Assembly (NCBI RefSeq): GCF_900110255.1
Contig: NZ_FODD01000046.1
Coordinates: forward strand, 1 to 57,464
Reading direction: 5' to 3'
DNA length: 57,464 bases
Origin: Actinacidiphila rubida
GTDB lineage: Bacteria > Actinomycetota > Actinomycetes > Streptomycetales > Streptomycetaceae
The notes beneath the pieces are model-generated. The model ran no database searches and was not told the origin of the DNA. It saw only the letters and a list, made by a program, of their open reading frames with translations. The translations under genes and the position numbers were made by a program. Numbering within the stretch: the first letter of the stretch is position 1; the number at the start of each line of letters is the position of its first letter. Shown here piece by piece: positions 15,921 to 23,851 of this stretch.

Positions 15921-16211
15921 CCTCGTCCCGACCTCGTCCGTGATCTTCGGACGACCTCGTCCCGACCTCGTCCCGATCATGAACCGATCTGGACGCGTAC
16001 ACGCCAGACGTGCAGGTCAGCGGCCTACTGACCTCGTCCCGATCTTGAACGCCACCTCGTCCCGACCTGACGACCCGTCACGGGACGAAGTCACACCCCT
16101 CCCCACCTGCACGCCCCTTGATCGCTTGACCTCGTCCCACCTCGTCCCGGACGAAGTCGGGACGACGTCAAGCGACCTCGTCCCGACCCTCGTCTCCCGA
16201 AGGGGACGAGG
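15921..16211. repeat. Iteron cluster, probable phage replication origin
   Basis: The ten-base motif CCTCGTCCCG occurs exactly at 15921, 15955, 15966, 16032, 16055, 16140 and 16176, with near copies at 15932 and 16130 and inverted near copies at 16081, 16158 and 16202. Pairs at 15921/15932 and 15955/15966 are 11 bp apart, one helical turn. The stretch is intergenic (15920-16263, the longest gap in the early operon) and lies between the helicase gene and the HNH gene. Clustered, phased, two-orientation repeats next to a helicase gene are what iteron origins look like. Confidence 0.7.
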
Positions 16212-16263
16212 TCGGGGACGCCGTCGCGAGTCCACACCCACCACCCCCTGCCAGAGGCCAGCC

Positions 16264-16623
16264 ATGCCCATCCGCCCCGAGAACCGCGACCGCTACCCCA
16301 CCGACTGGAAGCAGATCTCCCTCCGCATCCGCACCGTCCGCGCCGCCGGCCGCTGCGAATGCCACGGCGAATGCGGACGCGGAACCCACACCGACCGCTG
16401 CCCCAACCGCCAAGGCCAGCCCGCCTACGGCACCGGCTCCCGAGTCGTGCTCACCGTCGCCCACCTCGACCACACCCCCGAGCACTCCGACGACGCCAAC
16501 CTCCGCGCCATGTGCCAGGGCTGCCACCTCCACTACGACCGCGACCACCACCGCCAGACCGCAGCCGCCACCCGCCGCGCAGCCATGGCAGCCGCCGGAC
16601 AACTCGCCCTCGACACCGGCTGA
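16264..16623 (+). CDS. HNH endonuclease
   Basis: The 119-residue protein has an HNH domain: VVLTVAHLDHTPEHS supplies the first His, the middle carries the Asn in DDANLRAMCQGCH, and the last His is in HYDRDHH. The N-terminus carries CECHGECGRGTHTDRC, and CQGC follows. HNH proteins next to terminases help packaging, but this one is 5 kb away, beside the origin. A role in origin nicking or as a free-standing homing nuclease is therefore also possible. Start is ATG 16264; the bases before it are the end of the iteron region. Confidence 0.85.
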   Translation: MPIRPENRDRYPTDWKQISLRIRTVRAAGRCECHGECGRGTHTDRCPNRQGQPAYGTGSRVVLTVAHLDHTPEHSDDANLRAMCQGCHLHYDRDHHRQTAAATRRAAMAAAGQLALDTG

Positions 16624-16684
16624 GCCCGTCCGAACTCCCGCCGTCCGAACCCCGCCCGCAGAACGCGACACCGAAGGAACCCCG

Positions 16685-17143
16685 ATGACCCGCACCCACA
16701 CACCCGACGTGATCACCACCAACGAACACGGCCTCGAATCCCGCACCGTCACCATGAAGCGCGCCTGCAACGGCTGCGGCCTGGACGTCGGCGACGTCAC
16801 CGACGCCGAACTCGACCACGCCCTCGTCGGCCGCCCGCTGCCCGACGTGCGCGGCGAGTGCGAGCACTGCCGGCCGCTCGTCGAGCTGGAGGCGCAGGGC
16901 TGCACCACGTGGCACGTCACCGAGCGGACGGTCGGCACGGTCGACCGGGAGCTGGACCGGCTGGACGTCTTCGCGAAGGGCTACTTCCAGTACGTCGACG
17001 GGAAGCTCACCGCGGTCGGGCACCGCGTGGGCAGCGGCCCGGAGCGGGTCGTCGCGTACTGGGGTGACTGGCTGGTGCGGCACCCGGACGGCAGCTTCTC
17101 GGTGCACACCGCGCCGGCCGCCGAGGGGAGCGCGGCCCGATGA
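16685..17143 (+). CDS. Zinc-finger-like hypothetical protein
   Basis: The 152-residue protein has CNGCGLDVGDVTDAE and CEHCRPL, a CxxC...CxxC pair likely to bind zinc in the first 65 residues. A mixed alpha/beta domain follows, ending in WGDWLVRHPDGSFSV. A GAAGGA ribosome site precedes ATG 16685. The two-CxxC N-terminus recurs in Streptomyces phage early proteins of unknown function. Confidence 0.68.
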   Translation: MTRTHTPDVITTNEHGLESRTVTMKRACNGCGLDVGDVTDAELDHALVGRPLPDVRGECEHCRPLVELEAQGCTTWHVTERTVGTVDRELDRLDVFAKGYFQYVDGKLTAVGHRVGSGPERVVAYWGDWLVRHPDGSFSVHTAPAAEGSAAR

Positions 17144-17613
17144 CCGAGACCCCCACCCCGGCGGACCTCACCGCCACCGCGACCGCGCGCCTCAACGCCG
17201 CCGCCGCACGCATCCGCGCCCGCGCCACCGCCGCAACCCCGGGCCCGTGGCGCCAACACGACACGCACCTCGGCCAGTACGGGCACACCGCGACCGTCCT
17301 GTCCGGCGAGGACAACGACACCGAACTCCGCGCGTGGCTCCCGACCATGAGCCACCAGCCCTGGGACGAAGCCCGCAACGTGTGGGCCGACGCCGCGTGG
17401 ATTGCGCTCATGTACCCCGGGGTTGGCGAGGCGCTCGCCCAGTGGCTGGAGCACGCCGCGAAGGCTCATCAGGCCACGCTCACCGCCGCGGGCCAGACGT
17501 GGGCGTCGGTCACGGACCCGCGCGCCGTCGCGTTCGTGGAGCACATGACCGACAGGCACGCCCTGGCGGTGGCGGACGCGATCCTCGCCGGGGCTGAGGG
17601 GAGCGCGGTCTGA
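17140..17613 (+). CDS. Hypothetical early protein with ATPGPW motif
   Basis: The 157-residue protein contains ARATAATPGPWR near its N-terminus, a phrase also seen in Ea22-like phage early proteins, then an Asp/Glu- and Trp-containing core and a C-terminal Ala-rich helix. The resemblance to Ea22 is only through this short motif. It is coupled to both neighbours. Confidence 0.6.
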   Translation: MTETPTPADLTATATARLNAAAARIRARATAATPGPWRQHDTHLGQYGHTATVLSGEDNDTELRAWLPTMSHQPWDEARNVWADAAWIALMYPGVGEALAQWLEHAAKAHQATLTAAGQTWASVTDPRAVAFVEHMTDRHALAVADAILAGAEGSAV

Positions 17614-17813
17614 TGCCCACCACCCCGTGCCCCGCCGACTGCGGCCGCACCCGCGCACCCCGCCAGTACCTCTGCCGCGACTGCTGGTTCCAACTCCCCA
17701 GAGAGACCCGCCGCCTGCTCACCGACACCGGCCACGCCGCAGTCGACCGGCTCCGCCAACTTCTCGACCAGATCCACGCCGGCGTCCCGCTCCCCGACAT
17801 CCGCCTCCAGTAG
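17613..17813 (+). CDS. Small Cys-rich protein
   Basis: The 66-residue protein has two Cys pairs in its first 30 residues (CPADCGR, CRDCWF), probably one zinc site, followed by an amphipathic helix. It is followed by a hairpin (17821-17847) that may end or weaken transcription. The family is not recognised. Confidence 0.62.
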   Translation: MPTTPCPADCGRTRAPRQYLCRDCWFQLPRETRRLLTDTGHAAVDRLRQLLDQIHAGVPLPDIRLQ

Positions 17814-17820
17814 CCCGCCC

Positions 17821-17847
17821 GTGGCCGCCCGCACCCCGGGCGGCCAC
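17821..17847 (+). terminator. Hairpin between early genes, possible attenuator
   Basis: GTGGCCGCCC and GGGCGGCCAC form a perfect ten-base stem with a seven-base loop. There is no T-run, as is common for actinobacterial terminators. It sits eight bases after a stop codon and before a new ribosome site, so it may separate two expression levels inside the early operon. Confidence 0.5.
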
Positions 17848-17869
17848 CACACCCCGAAAGGCACCCACC

Positions 17870-18148
17870 ATGACCCACCGCATCAAGAAGGACCAGGAGT
17901 ACGAGAGCTGCCAGCCCACGTACTACGGCAGCACCGGGCCCGAATACACCCGCATCCGCGTCATCGAACCTCCGCGCCACGAGGCAGGCCGCGTCGGCAT
18001 CGCCACCGTGCACGAGGACGGCCGGTTGCTCCGCCGCCGCATCATCAACGCCCGCCAGCTCCACGCCACCGGCACTGTCGGCGCCGAGCAGCTGCCGCGC
18101 CGCACCGGCTACCGACTGGTGACGGACGAGGGGAGCAGCGAGCAGTGA
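17870..18148 (+). CDS. Hypothetical early protein
   Basis: The 92-residue protein is basic with beta-strand-like alternation (EYTRIRVIEPPRHE, RLLRRRIINARQLH). The sequence suggests a small beta-barrel or nucleic-acid-binding fold but no family is recognised. It is the first gene after the hairpin and is coupled to the LuxR-type gene by GTGA. Confidence 0.6.
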   Translation: MTHRIKKDQEYESCQPTYYGSTGPEYTRIRVIEPPRHEAGRVGIATVHEDGRLLRRRIINARQLHATGTVGAEQLPRRTGYRLVTDEGSSEQ

Positions 18149-18393
18149 CCACCACTACCGCGGCCCGCCGACTGACCACCGCCGAACTCCGCACCCTGAC
18201 CGAGGTCGCCCGCGGCGGCGGCCGAGACGCGGTCGCCGCGCGGCTGGGCCTGAGCCCCCTCACCGTCAAGTCGCAGCTGCGCAACGCGTCCAAGAAGCTG
18301 CGCGCCCGGTCCACGGCGCACCTGGTGACGATCGCGATCCGCACCCGGCAGCTCCCCGTCGACGTCGCAGCCGGCAGCGAGGTGACCCGGTGA
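18145..18393 (+). CDS. LuxR-type HTH mini-protein
   Basis: The 82-residue protein is almost only a LuxR C-terminal DNA-binding domain: LTTAELRTLTEVARGGGRD, then VAARLGLSPLTVKSQLRNASKKLRARS. A receiver or ligand domain is absent, so it probably acts as a constitutive regulator or phage transcription switch. GTG 18145 overlaps the preceding stop. A second protein of this kind lies at 19043. Confidence 0.78.
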   Translation: MTTTTAARRLTTAELRTLTEVARGGGRDAVAARLGLSPLTVKSQLRNASKKLRARSTAHLVTIAIRTRQLPVDVAAGSEVTR

Positions 18394-19046
18394 ACCGCTG
18401 GCACGCCCGCCCCCGCAACTGGCTGATCGTCGCTGCCTTCTGCACCGGGTTCGTGTGCGCCGCCGTCTGGCCCCTGCTGACGGCGTACGCGCTCGGGACC
18501 ATCGTCGCCGTCTGCGCGCTGTGGTTCGGGACCCGGAAGCTGCTCACCGAGCGGCGGCCCGCCCCGGCCGCCGAGCCGGCCCCCGCCGAGCAGCCGTCCG
18601 TCTGCTGCTGCGTCTGCGGCGGCCCGAAGACCGTCTACGAGAACTGCAACGGGCTCCTCTTCTGCTGGCCCTGCGCCGACTGCTCCTGCGACCAGACACC
18701 CTGCGTCCGCACCGGCATCCACGACCCGACGGTGAGCAGCGAAGCGGCCGACCGCGCGCGCCGCGTCCGTGTCGGCGGCGCCCTCCGCGAGTACCTCAAG
18801 GCCAACACCGCGCCGCCGCTCCGCGACCAGTTCGGCCAGACCCTGCCGTCCCTCTTCAGCGCCACCGAGTACGACCTGGCCGACGTAGCCATCGCCGAGC
18901 TCGCGCCGGAACTCGAAGCGCTGGCCCGTGTGCGGAAGGCCCGGGATCGCATCGCCCACGCCGACCCGCGCAACGACGCCATCTGGGCGCTCGACGAACT
19001 GGACGCCGCGCTCGACAACCCGGCGGCCGAGGGGGGCAATCGGTGA
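18390..19046 (+). CDS. Two-pass membrane protein with Cys-rich domain
   Basis: The 218-residue protein has two hydrophobic segments near the N-terminus (about 11-47), a Cys-rich stretch (CCCVCGGPK, CWPCADCSCDQTPC, about 74-108) that could hold two metals, and a helical C-terminal half. It lies between the two LuxR-type genes and overlaps both by GTGA. A membrane-tethered sensor for one of them is possible but purely inferred. Confidence 0.65.
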   Translation: MNRWHARPRNWLIVAAFCTGFVCAAVWPLLTAYALGTIVAVCALWFGTRKLLTERRPAPAAEPAPAEQPSVCCCVCGGPKTVYENCNGLLFCWPCADCSCDQTPCVRTGIHDPTVSSEAADRARRVRVGGALREYLKANTAPPLRDQFGQTLPSLFSATEYDLADVAIAELAPELEALARVRKARDRIAHADPRNDAIWALDELDAALDNPAAEGGNR

Positions 19047-19456
19047 AGGCCACCATCACAGGACGCCTCGGCCCACGCGAGATCCAGACCCTCCGCGGCA
19101 TCGCCCGCGGCCAGACCCTCGCCGAGATCGCCCACGACATGCGCGTCACCAAGGACAGCGTCCGCAGCTACCTCCGCGACGTCCGCACCAAGCTCGGCGT
19201 ACTCACCCGCGAAGACGCCGTCCGCGTCGGCCGCCACCTCGGCTACATCACCGAGGGCTGTCCCACCTGCGGCCGCGGCCCCAACGAACTCACCGCCGCC
19301 CACGACACGGTCGACGGCCTGGCGCCCGACGTCCTGCACCACGCGATCCGCGTCCTCGCCCGCCGCGACCCGGAGTGGTGGCGCAGCCAGCTGGACCGCA
19401 TGGACCGCATGACCCACACCGCCAACCAGCAGATCGCCCTCGGAGCACGCCCATGA
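19043..19456 (+). CDS. LuxR-type HTH protein with C-terminal extension
   Basis: The 137-residue protein starts with a LuxR-type HTH (LGPREIQTLRGIARGQTLAEI, then KDSVRSYLRDVRTKLG, about residues 8-60). A CPTCGRGPNE motif and a helical tail that ends in MDRMTHTANQQIA follow. It is a likely DNA-binding regulator in the second half of the early operon. Confidence 0.75.
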   Translation: MKATITGRLGPREIQTLRGIARGQTLAEIAHDMRVTKDSVRSYLRDVRTKLGVLTREDAVRVGRHLGYITEGCPTCGRGPNELTAAHDTVDGLAPDVLHHAIRVLARRDPEWWRSQLDRMDRMTHTANQQIALGARP

Positions 19457-20289
19457 CCAAGCGCAAGGCAGCCCCCGCCGCCATCCACACCCCGGACGGC
19501 CCGCCGCCGACCCTCAGCGACCGCATCCGCTACTTCGTCCAGCAGCTCATGGCCCGCGCCGCCCAACCCGGCCCGAACGGAGACCCCGACCTCGAACTCG
19601 GCGGCCTCGCCGTCGCCCTGGCGATGGTCGCTAATGACGCCGAGCAGGAGATCGCGCGGCTGACGCTCCAGCGGGACCTCGCGCAGCCGGCGCCCACGCC
19701 CTGGGCGTACGAGCAGGCGTGCAAGGCACTCCGGAAGCACAACGACCGCGCTGACGCCGCCGAAGCCGCGCTCGCCGCGTTCCACGAGGGTGAGGAGCCC
19801 TACGAGGACGAGGCCACCGTCCCCACCCCCGCGCAGTGGGTGTGGAAGTGGAACCGTGCCACGTCTGCGCGGCGGCTCGAACTGGTGGAAGCCGTGCAGG
19901 GGGCGCAGGCCCGCGCTGACCGGTGCCTGTTCGGGAGCCATGACAGCGCTCTGGCGGAACTCCACGAGGCGCGGGTCATCATCGCCGCCGTCCGCGCCCT
20001 CCACCACGAATGGACCGGCGCCGCGCCCGGCTGCTGCGCGCACTGCCAGGACGGCATGGGCACCCCACTGCCCTACCCGTGCCCCACGATCCAGGCGCTC
20101 GACGACACCGCCCCGAGCAGCGTCCTCACGGTTCAGGAGCCGCTCACCGAGGAGCAGGCCGACGCCCTCCGCACCCGCTGGACCGAGCACTTCGCCGAGC
20201 ACACCCGCAACGGCAGCATCAGCCCCTATTCGCCGAGCCGCGTCGCTGAGGACATCGAGCAGGCCGCCCGACCTACGGAGGCGCCGTGA
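19453..20289 (+). CDS. Hypothetical helical protein
   Basis: The 278-residue protein is mostly helical and charged, with an H-x-x-W-x-G-A-A-P-G-C-C-A-H-C cluster near residue 196 that could bind a metal. Parts such as PTIQALDDTAPSS are disordered. It is coupled to both neighbours. No family is assigned. Confidence 0.62.
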   Translation: MTKRKAAPAAIHTPDGPPPTLSDRIRYFVQQLMARAAQPGPNGDPDLELGGLAVALAMVANDAEQEIARLTLQRDLAQPAPTPWAYEQACKALRKHNDRADAAEAALAAFHEGEEPYEDEATVPTPAQWVWKWNRATSARRLELVEAVQGAQARADRCLFGSHDSALAELHEARVIIAAVRALHHEWTGAAPGCCAHCQDGMGTPLPYPCPTIQALDDTAPSSVLTVQEPLTEEQADALRTRWTEHFAEHTRNGSISPYSPSRVAEDIEQAARPTEAP

Positions 20290-20828
20290 TCTGCCTGACC
20301 TGCCGTATCGCAGCCGACGCCCAAGCACCCGCCGACCAGCACTGCGACACCGTGCCCGGCCCCGGTGCGGCGTGCGACTGCCAACACCGCACCGACCGCT
20401 ACCGCAAGCTCGACGGACGCGCCGTCGTCGCCCAGTTCTACCGCTGGCTCGACGAACTCACCCGCCCCCGGCTCCCGGGCCCTGACGCGATCTGCCCCTG
20501 CGGCGGCGTCCAGTTCGCCGGACGGCCCATCCACAACGCCGACTGCCCGTGGAAGAACGACCCGGCGCCCCTCCGCGCCGTTGCCGCACAGGCCCTCGGC
20601 GAGCAGCCCGACGCGCAGCCGTTCAACATCCGGAGCTGGCCGGCGCCGAAGGTCACGCCGTGCCCGTGCGGCGGCGCCGTCATCGACGGCGAGCCCATCC
20701 ACGCGCCGGACTGCCCCGTCCACCCCGTGCGGCTTCACGTGATCGAGGCCGCCGCGACCGCCGCGCTCCCCGCCGAACTCCGCGCCGGCGGCATCCACTT
20801 CGCGTTCGAACCCACCACGGAGGACTGA
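20286..20828 (+). CDS. Multi zinc-knuckle protein with duplicated module
   Basis: The 180-residue protein has a CLTCRIA start and a repeated unit: CPCGGVQFAGRPIHNADCPW (about 63-82) and CPCGGAVIDGEPIHAPDCPV (about 123-142). The repeat is an intragenic duplication of a C-x-C-(x)n-H-x(3)-C zinc module. It is probably a scaffold or nucleic-acid binder. This family is often seen as small hypothetical proteins of Streptomyces phages. Confidence 0.65.
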   Translation: MICLTCRIAADAQAPADQHCDTVPGPGAACDCQHRTDRYRKLDGRAVVAQFYRWLDELTRPRLPGPDAICPCGGVQFAGRPIHNADCPWKNDPAPLRAVAAQALGEQPDAQPFNIRSWPAPKVTPCPCGGAVIDGEPIHAPDCPVHPVRLHVIEAAATAALPAELRAGGIHFAFEPTTED

Positions 20829-20831
20829 CCC

Positions 20832-21296
20832 ATGCCCAAGCACACACTCGCCATCCGCAAGTACGACACCTACGGCCACGAGGTCATCCTCGACGGCACC
20901 AACATCGCCAACGGCATCGACGGCCTCACGATCACCATGCGCGCGGGCCAGCCGTCCAAGGTCGAGGTGAGCATGCCGATCGTCGACGTCACCGAGCTGC
21001 AGGACCCCGAGCCGCGGATCCTCGTCACCGACGCCACCCGCGCCGCGCTGCTCGCCCTCGGCTGGACGGCGCCCGCAGAGCCCGGGGAGAAGCCGACGCC
21101 GACCTCGTTCCCCGACGTGAAGGGTCACTGCCCCGCCTGCGGAGGCACCAGCCTCTTCCTCGGCGAAGGCGGCTACCCCACCTGCTCCCGCGCCGAGTGC
21201 CCGGAACCGGACGCCGCCAGCACGCTGCTGGAGCGCGATGCGCGCCGCCAGGACGCCGACCAGGCGGCGGCGGCCGCGGCCGGCAAGGAGGTCTGA
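20832..21296 (+). CDS. Hypothetical protein with C-terminal zinc ribbon
   Basis: The 154-residue protein has an N-terminal beta-rich half (about 1-75) and a CPACGGTSLF/CSRAECPEP zinc ribbon (about 99-125), then an Ala/Asp/Gln-rich tail. It starts with ATG 20832 after a short gap. Function is unknown. Confidence 0.65.
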   Translation: MPKHTLAIRKYDTYGHEVILDGTNIANGIDGLTITMRAGQPSKVEVSMPIVDVTELQDPEPRILVTDATRAALLALGWTAPAEPGEKPTPTSFPDVKGHCPACGGTSLFLGEGGYPTCSRAECPEPDAASTLLERDARRQDADQAAAAAAGKEV

Positions 21297-21299
21297 CCC

Positions 21300-21665
21300 A
21301 TGCCCCGCACCTACGACCAGACCACCAGCACCGCCCAGCCCGGCACACCGCCCGCCGGACCGGCCGGAGCAAGCAGCGCGCAGCCGATCGCCTACGGAGA
21401 CCTGCGGTGCAGCATCGTCCTCGGCCGCGGCATCGTCGTCGAGGTGGCAGCCGAACACACGAAGATCTCCGTCGCCGTGCTGACCTCCTCGCCGCTCGGC
21501 ATCCGCCACCCCTACGGCGACCGCATCCGCATCGCCGAGCAGGTCGAGTACGAGATCACCGGCTACGACCCAGCCGACTGCACTCTCACCCTGCACCTCG
21601 TCCACGACTGGCGGCCCGGCCAAAAGGACGACCCGAACGCGGAGCAGCCGGACCACCAGGACTGA
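21300..21665 (+). CDS. Last early gene, hypothetical beta-rich protein
   Basis: The 121-residue protein has a disordered N-terminus, then a strand-rich core (about 40-110: RCSIVLGRGIVVEVAAEH). Its stop codon lies inside the inverted repeat 21662-21682 that separates the early and late regions. No family is recognised. Confidence 0.65.
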   Translation: MPRTYDQTTSTAQPGTPPAGPAGASSAQPIAYGDLRCSIVLGRGIVVEVAAEHTKISVAVLTSSPLGIRHPYGDRIRIAEQVEYEITGYDPADCTLTLHLVHDWRPGQKDDPNAEQPDHQD

Positions 21666-21682
21666 TACCCGCCGGGTATCAG
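21662..21682. terminator. Perfect inverted repeat at the early/late boundary
   Basis: CTGATACCC and GGGTATCAG are perfect nine-base arms around GCC. The left arm includes the stop codon of the last early gene, and the late operon begins 38 bases later. The repeat could be an early terminator or a binding site for a late activator. The absence of a T-run leaves both open. Confidence 0.55.
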
Positions 21683-21719
21683 CCCGTGCGACGATCAACA
21701 CGCAGGAAGGAGGCCCACG

Positions 21720-22280
21720 ATGAACGACGACACCCCAGCCTGGGACTACCCCGACATCCCGCCCCCACCACCACGACTCCCGCGGGCCCGCGACGGCCAC
21801 CAGCAGTTCACGTCCCCCCGCAACCAGCGCGACCGCGACGTGTGGGCCGCCGAGCGCTGGGTCCAGAACGGCTGGACGCACCAGCAGATCGCCGACGCCC
21901 TCGGCCTCTCCGCCAAGAGCAGCGCACACGAGGCCGTCGAACGGGGCCTGCGCGCGCCGGCCGCCGAGCGGGAGCAGCGCGCCAGCGACAACCGGGAGCT
22001 GCTCCGCGCACGCCTGGAGCTGCTCCACACCACCGCCCTGGACGTCATGGCCCGCAAGCACCTGACCGTGTCGTTCGGGAAGGTCATCACAATCAAGGAC
22101 GATGACGGCAACGAGGTACCGCTCATCGACGACGGGCCGGTCCTTCAGGCCATCGACCGACTACTGAAGATCAACGAGTCCCAGCGCAAGTTCGACGGCC
22201 TCGACGCGCCCACACAGGTCAGCCTCGGCGGCGAAGTCACGTACAACCTCGTCGGCGTCGACCCGGACGACCTGTCGTGA
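21720..22280 (+). CDS. Terminase small subunit
   Basis: The 186-residue protein has a helix-turn-helix in its first 75 residues (WVQNGWTHQQIADALGLS), suited to recognise the packaging site, then a long helix (about 80-110) for oligomerisation. It lies directly before the large subunit with a GTGA overlap. The preceding ribosome site is strong (GGAAGGAGG). Sequence divergence makes the call depend partly on position. Confidence 0.75.
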   Translation: MNDDTPAWDYPDIPPPPPRLPRARDGHQQFTSPRNQRDRDVWAAERWVQNGWTHQQIADALGLSAKSSAHEAVERGLRAPAAEREQRASDNRELLRARLELLHTTALDVMARKHLTVSFGKVITIKDDDGNEVPLIDDGPVLQAIDRLLKINESQRKFDGLDAPTQVSLGGEVTYNLVGVDPDDLS

Positions 22281-23620
22281 CGTCCGGGACGCTGGTGCGC
22301 ACCTACGAGCCGCACGGCTCCGCGCTGGAGGTGTTCGGCCGGCGGGAACCCGAGGTGTTGATGTCCGGCCCGGCCGGCACCGGCAAGTCCCGGGCGTGCC
22401 TGGAGAAGATCCACGCCATGTGCCTGAAGACCCCCGGCGTCCGGGCGCTGGCGGTCCGCAAGACCGGCAAGTCCCTCGCCGCCACCGGCCTCGTGACGTT
22501 CCGGGAGCACGTCGCCGAAGCGTCGATCAAGGCCGGGCACGTGAAGTGGTTCGGCGGCAGCCAGCAGGAGCCCGCGGCGTACCGGTACGCCAACGGCTCC
22601 ACGATGGTCGTCGGCGGCATGGACGACCCCACGAAAATCATGTCCGCCGAGTACGACGTCGCCTATGCGCAGGAGGCGACCGAGCTGACCCTCAACGACT
22701 GGGAGTCCATCACCACCCGCCTCCGCAACGGACGGATCTCCTTCCAGCAGCTCCTCGGCGACTGCAACCCGTCGCACCCCTCGCACTGGCTGAAGCAGCG
22801 CTGCGACCGCGGGCAGACGGTGATGCTCCACTGCCACCACGAGGACAACCCGACGCTGTGGCAGGGCGGCGTGTGGACGCCGCGGGGCGTCGCGTACATC
22901 TCGAAGCTCGACGCGCTGACCGGTGCCCGCAAGGAGCGGCTGCGGTACGGCCGTTGGGTCGCGGCCGAGGGCCTGGTCTACGAGGCGTGGGACCCGGCCG
23001 TGCACCTGGTCGCCCCGTTCGACGTCCCGGACTCCTGGACGCTGTGGATCACCGTGGACTTCGGGTACACCAACCCGACGGTGATCCAGTTCTGGCGGCA
23101 GGACGGCGACGGCCGACTGTTCCTGACGAAAGAGATCTACCGGGCGCAGACCCTCGTGGAGGACCACGCCCGGGCGGTCCTGGCGATCCTCAAGGACGAC
23201 AAAGGCCGGTGGCGCGGGCCGCGGCCGCGCGCGGTGATCTGCGACCACGACGCGGAGGACCGGGCCACGCTGGAGCGGCACCTCGGGCTGTCGACCGTCG
23301 CGGCGCACAAGGGCGTGAGCGACGGGATCCAGGCGGTGCAGTCCCGTTTGAAGGCGGCGGGCGACGGCCGGCCGCGACTCTTCCTCTTCCGGGATGCCCT
23401 GGTGAGCCGGGACCCCGAGCTCGACGCGGCGAAGAGGCCCTGCTCCACGGAGGAGGAGGTCACGGGCTACGTGTGGGACCGGGGGTCGGAGGCGCAGCGG
23501 GCCGCGGACAAGCCCCCGAAGGAAGCCCCGGTGAAGACGAACGATCACGGCATGGACGCGATGCGATACATGGTGGCCGAGGTCGACCTCGGCGGCCGGC
23601 CGCGGATCCGCTGGATGTAA
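22277..23620 (+). CDS. terL: Terminase large subunit
   Basis: The 447-residue packaging motor has Walker A GPAGTGKS (31-38), the Walker B-like YDVAYAQEATE followed by the coupling region, and a C-terminal RNase H-like nuclease with DFGYTNPT, CDHDAED and NDHGMDAMRYM as metal-binding acidic motifs. It would translocate and cut concatemeric DNA at the prohead portal. Length fits the family. It starts at GTG 22277, coupled to the small subunit. Confidence 0.92.
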   Translation: MTSGTLVRTYEPHGSALEVFGRREPEVLMSGPAGTGKSRACLEKIHAMCLKTPGVRALAVRKTGKSLAATGLVTFREHVAEASIKAGHVKWFGGSQQEPAAYRYANGSTMVVGGMDDPTKIMSAEYDVAYAQEATELTLNDWESITTRLRNGRISFQQLLGDCNPSHPSHWLKQRCDRGQTVMLHCHHEDNPTLWQGGVWTPRGVAYISKLDALTGARKERLRYGRWVAAEGLVYEAWDPAVHLVAPFDVPDSWTLWITVDFGYTNPTVIQFWRQDGDGRLFLTKEIYRAQTLVEDHARAVLAILKDDKGRWRGPRPRAVICDHDAEDRATLERHLGLSTVAAHKGVSDGIQAVQSRLKAAGDGRPRLFLFRDALVSRDPELDAAKRPCSTEEEVTGYVWDRGSEAQRAADKPPKEAPVKTNDHGMDAMRYMVAEVDLGGRPRIRWM

Positions 23621-23657
23621 CCGGCTCTCAGCCACCCCCTGACTACCTGGAGTTGAA

Positions 23658-23834
23658 ATGCGCCGCCTCACGCCCACCGCACTGAAAGATTTGCTGTCTG
23701 GCGTCCTCTTGACAGGAGGATTTACAGTAATCTCAACTGGAATCGCGGATCTTTGCGGTTCGGGCTACGGGCTGATCGCAGGCGGGATCGGCCTCGTGGG
23801 GCTCCAGCAGTGGTGGGCGAAGAGCGGCGGGTAG
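23658..23834 (+). CDS. 58-residue two-pass membrane protein with low-GC codons
   Basis: A small frame between terminase and portal encodes two hydrophobic segments (about 12-32 and 38-50) and ends WWAKSGG. GGAG lies seven bases before the ATG. Codons such as AAA, TTG, TCT, ACA and ATT-like choices are far less GC-rich than the neighbours, a sign of recent acquisition (a moron). A holin-like or superinfection role is possible, but nothing proves it. Confidence 0.6.
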   Translation: MRRLTPTALKDLLSGVLLTGGFTVISTGIADLCGSGYGLIAGGIGLVGLQQWWAKSGG

Positions 23835-23851
23835 CAGAGAGGGGGCCGGCG

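Noticed and set aside
15733..16271. Leftward frames over the iteron region
   Set aside because: They translate the repeats (RDEVGTRS-type runs) and have no ribosome site; the stretch is better explained as an origin.
14041..16623. Rightward 860-codon frame over the helicase and iterons
   Set aside because: Pro/Arg-rich shadow of the helicase gene; only its last 119 codons (from 16264) read as a real protein, the HNH nuclease.
20226..22061. Leftward 611-codon frame across the early/late boundary
   Set aside because: Antisense shadow that runs over several well-supported rightward genes.
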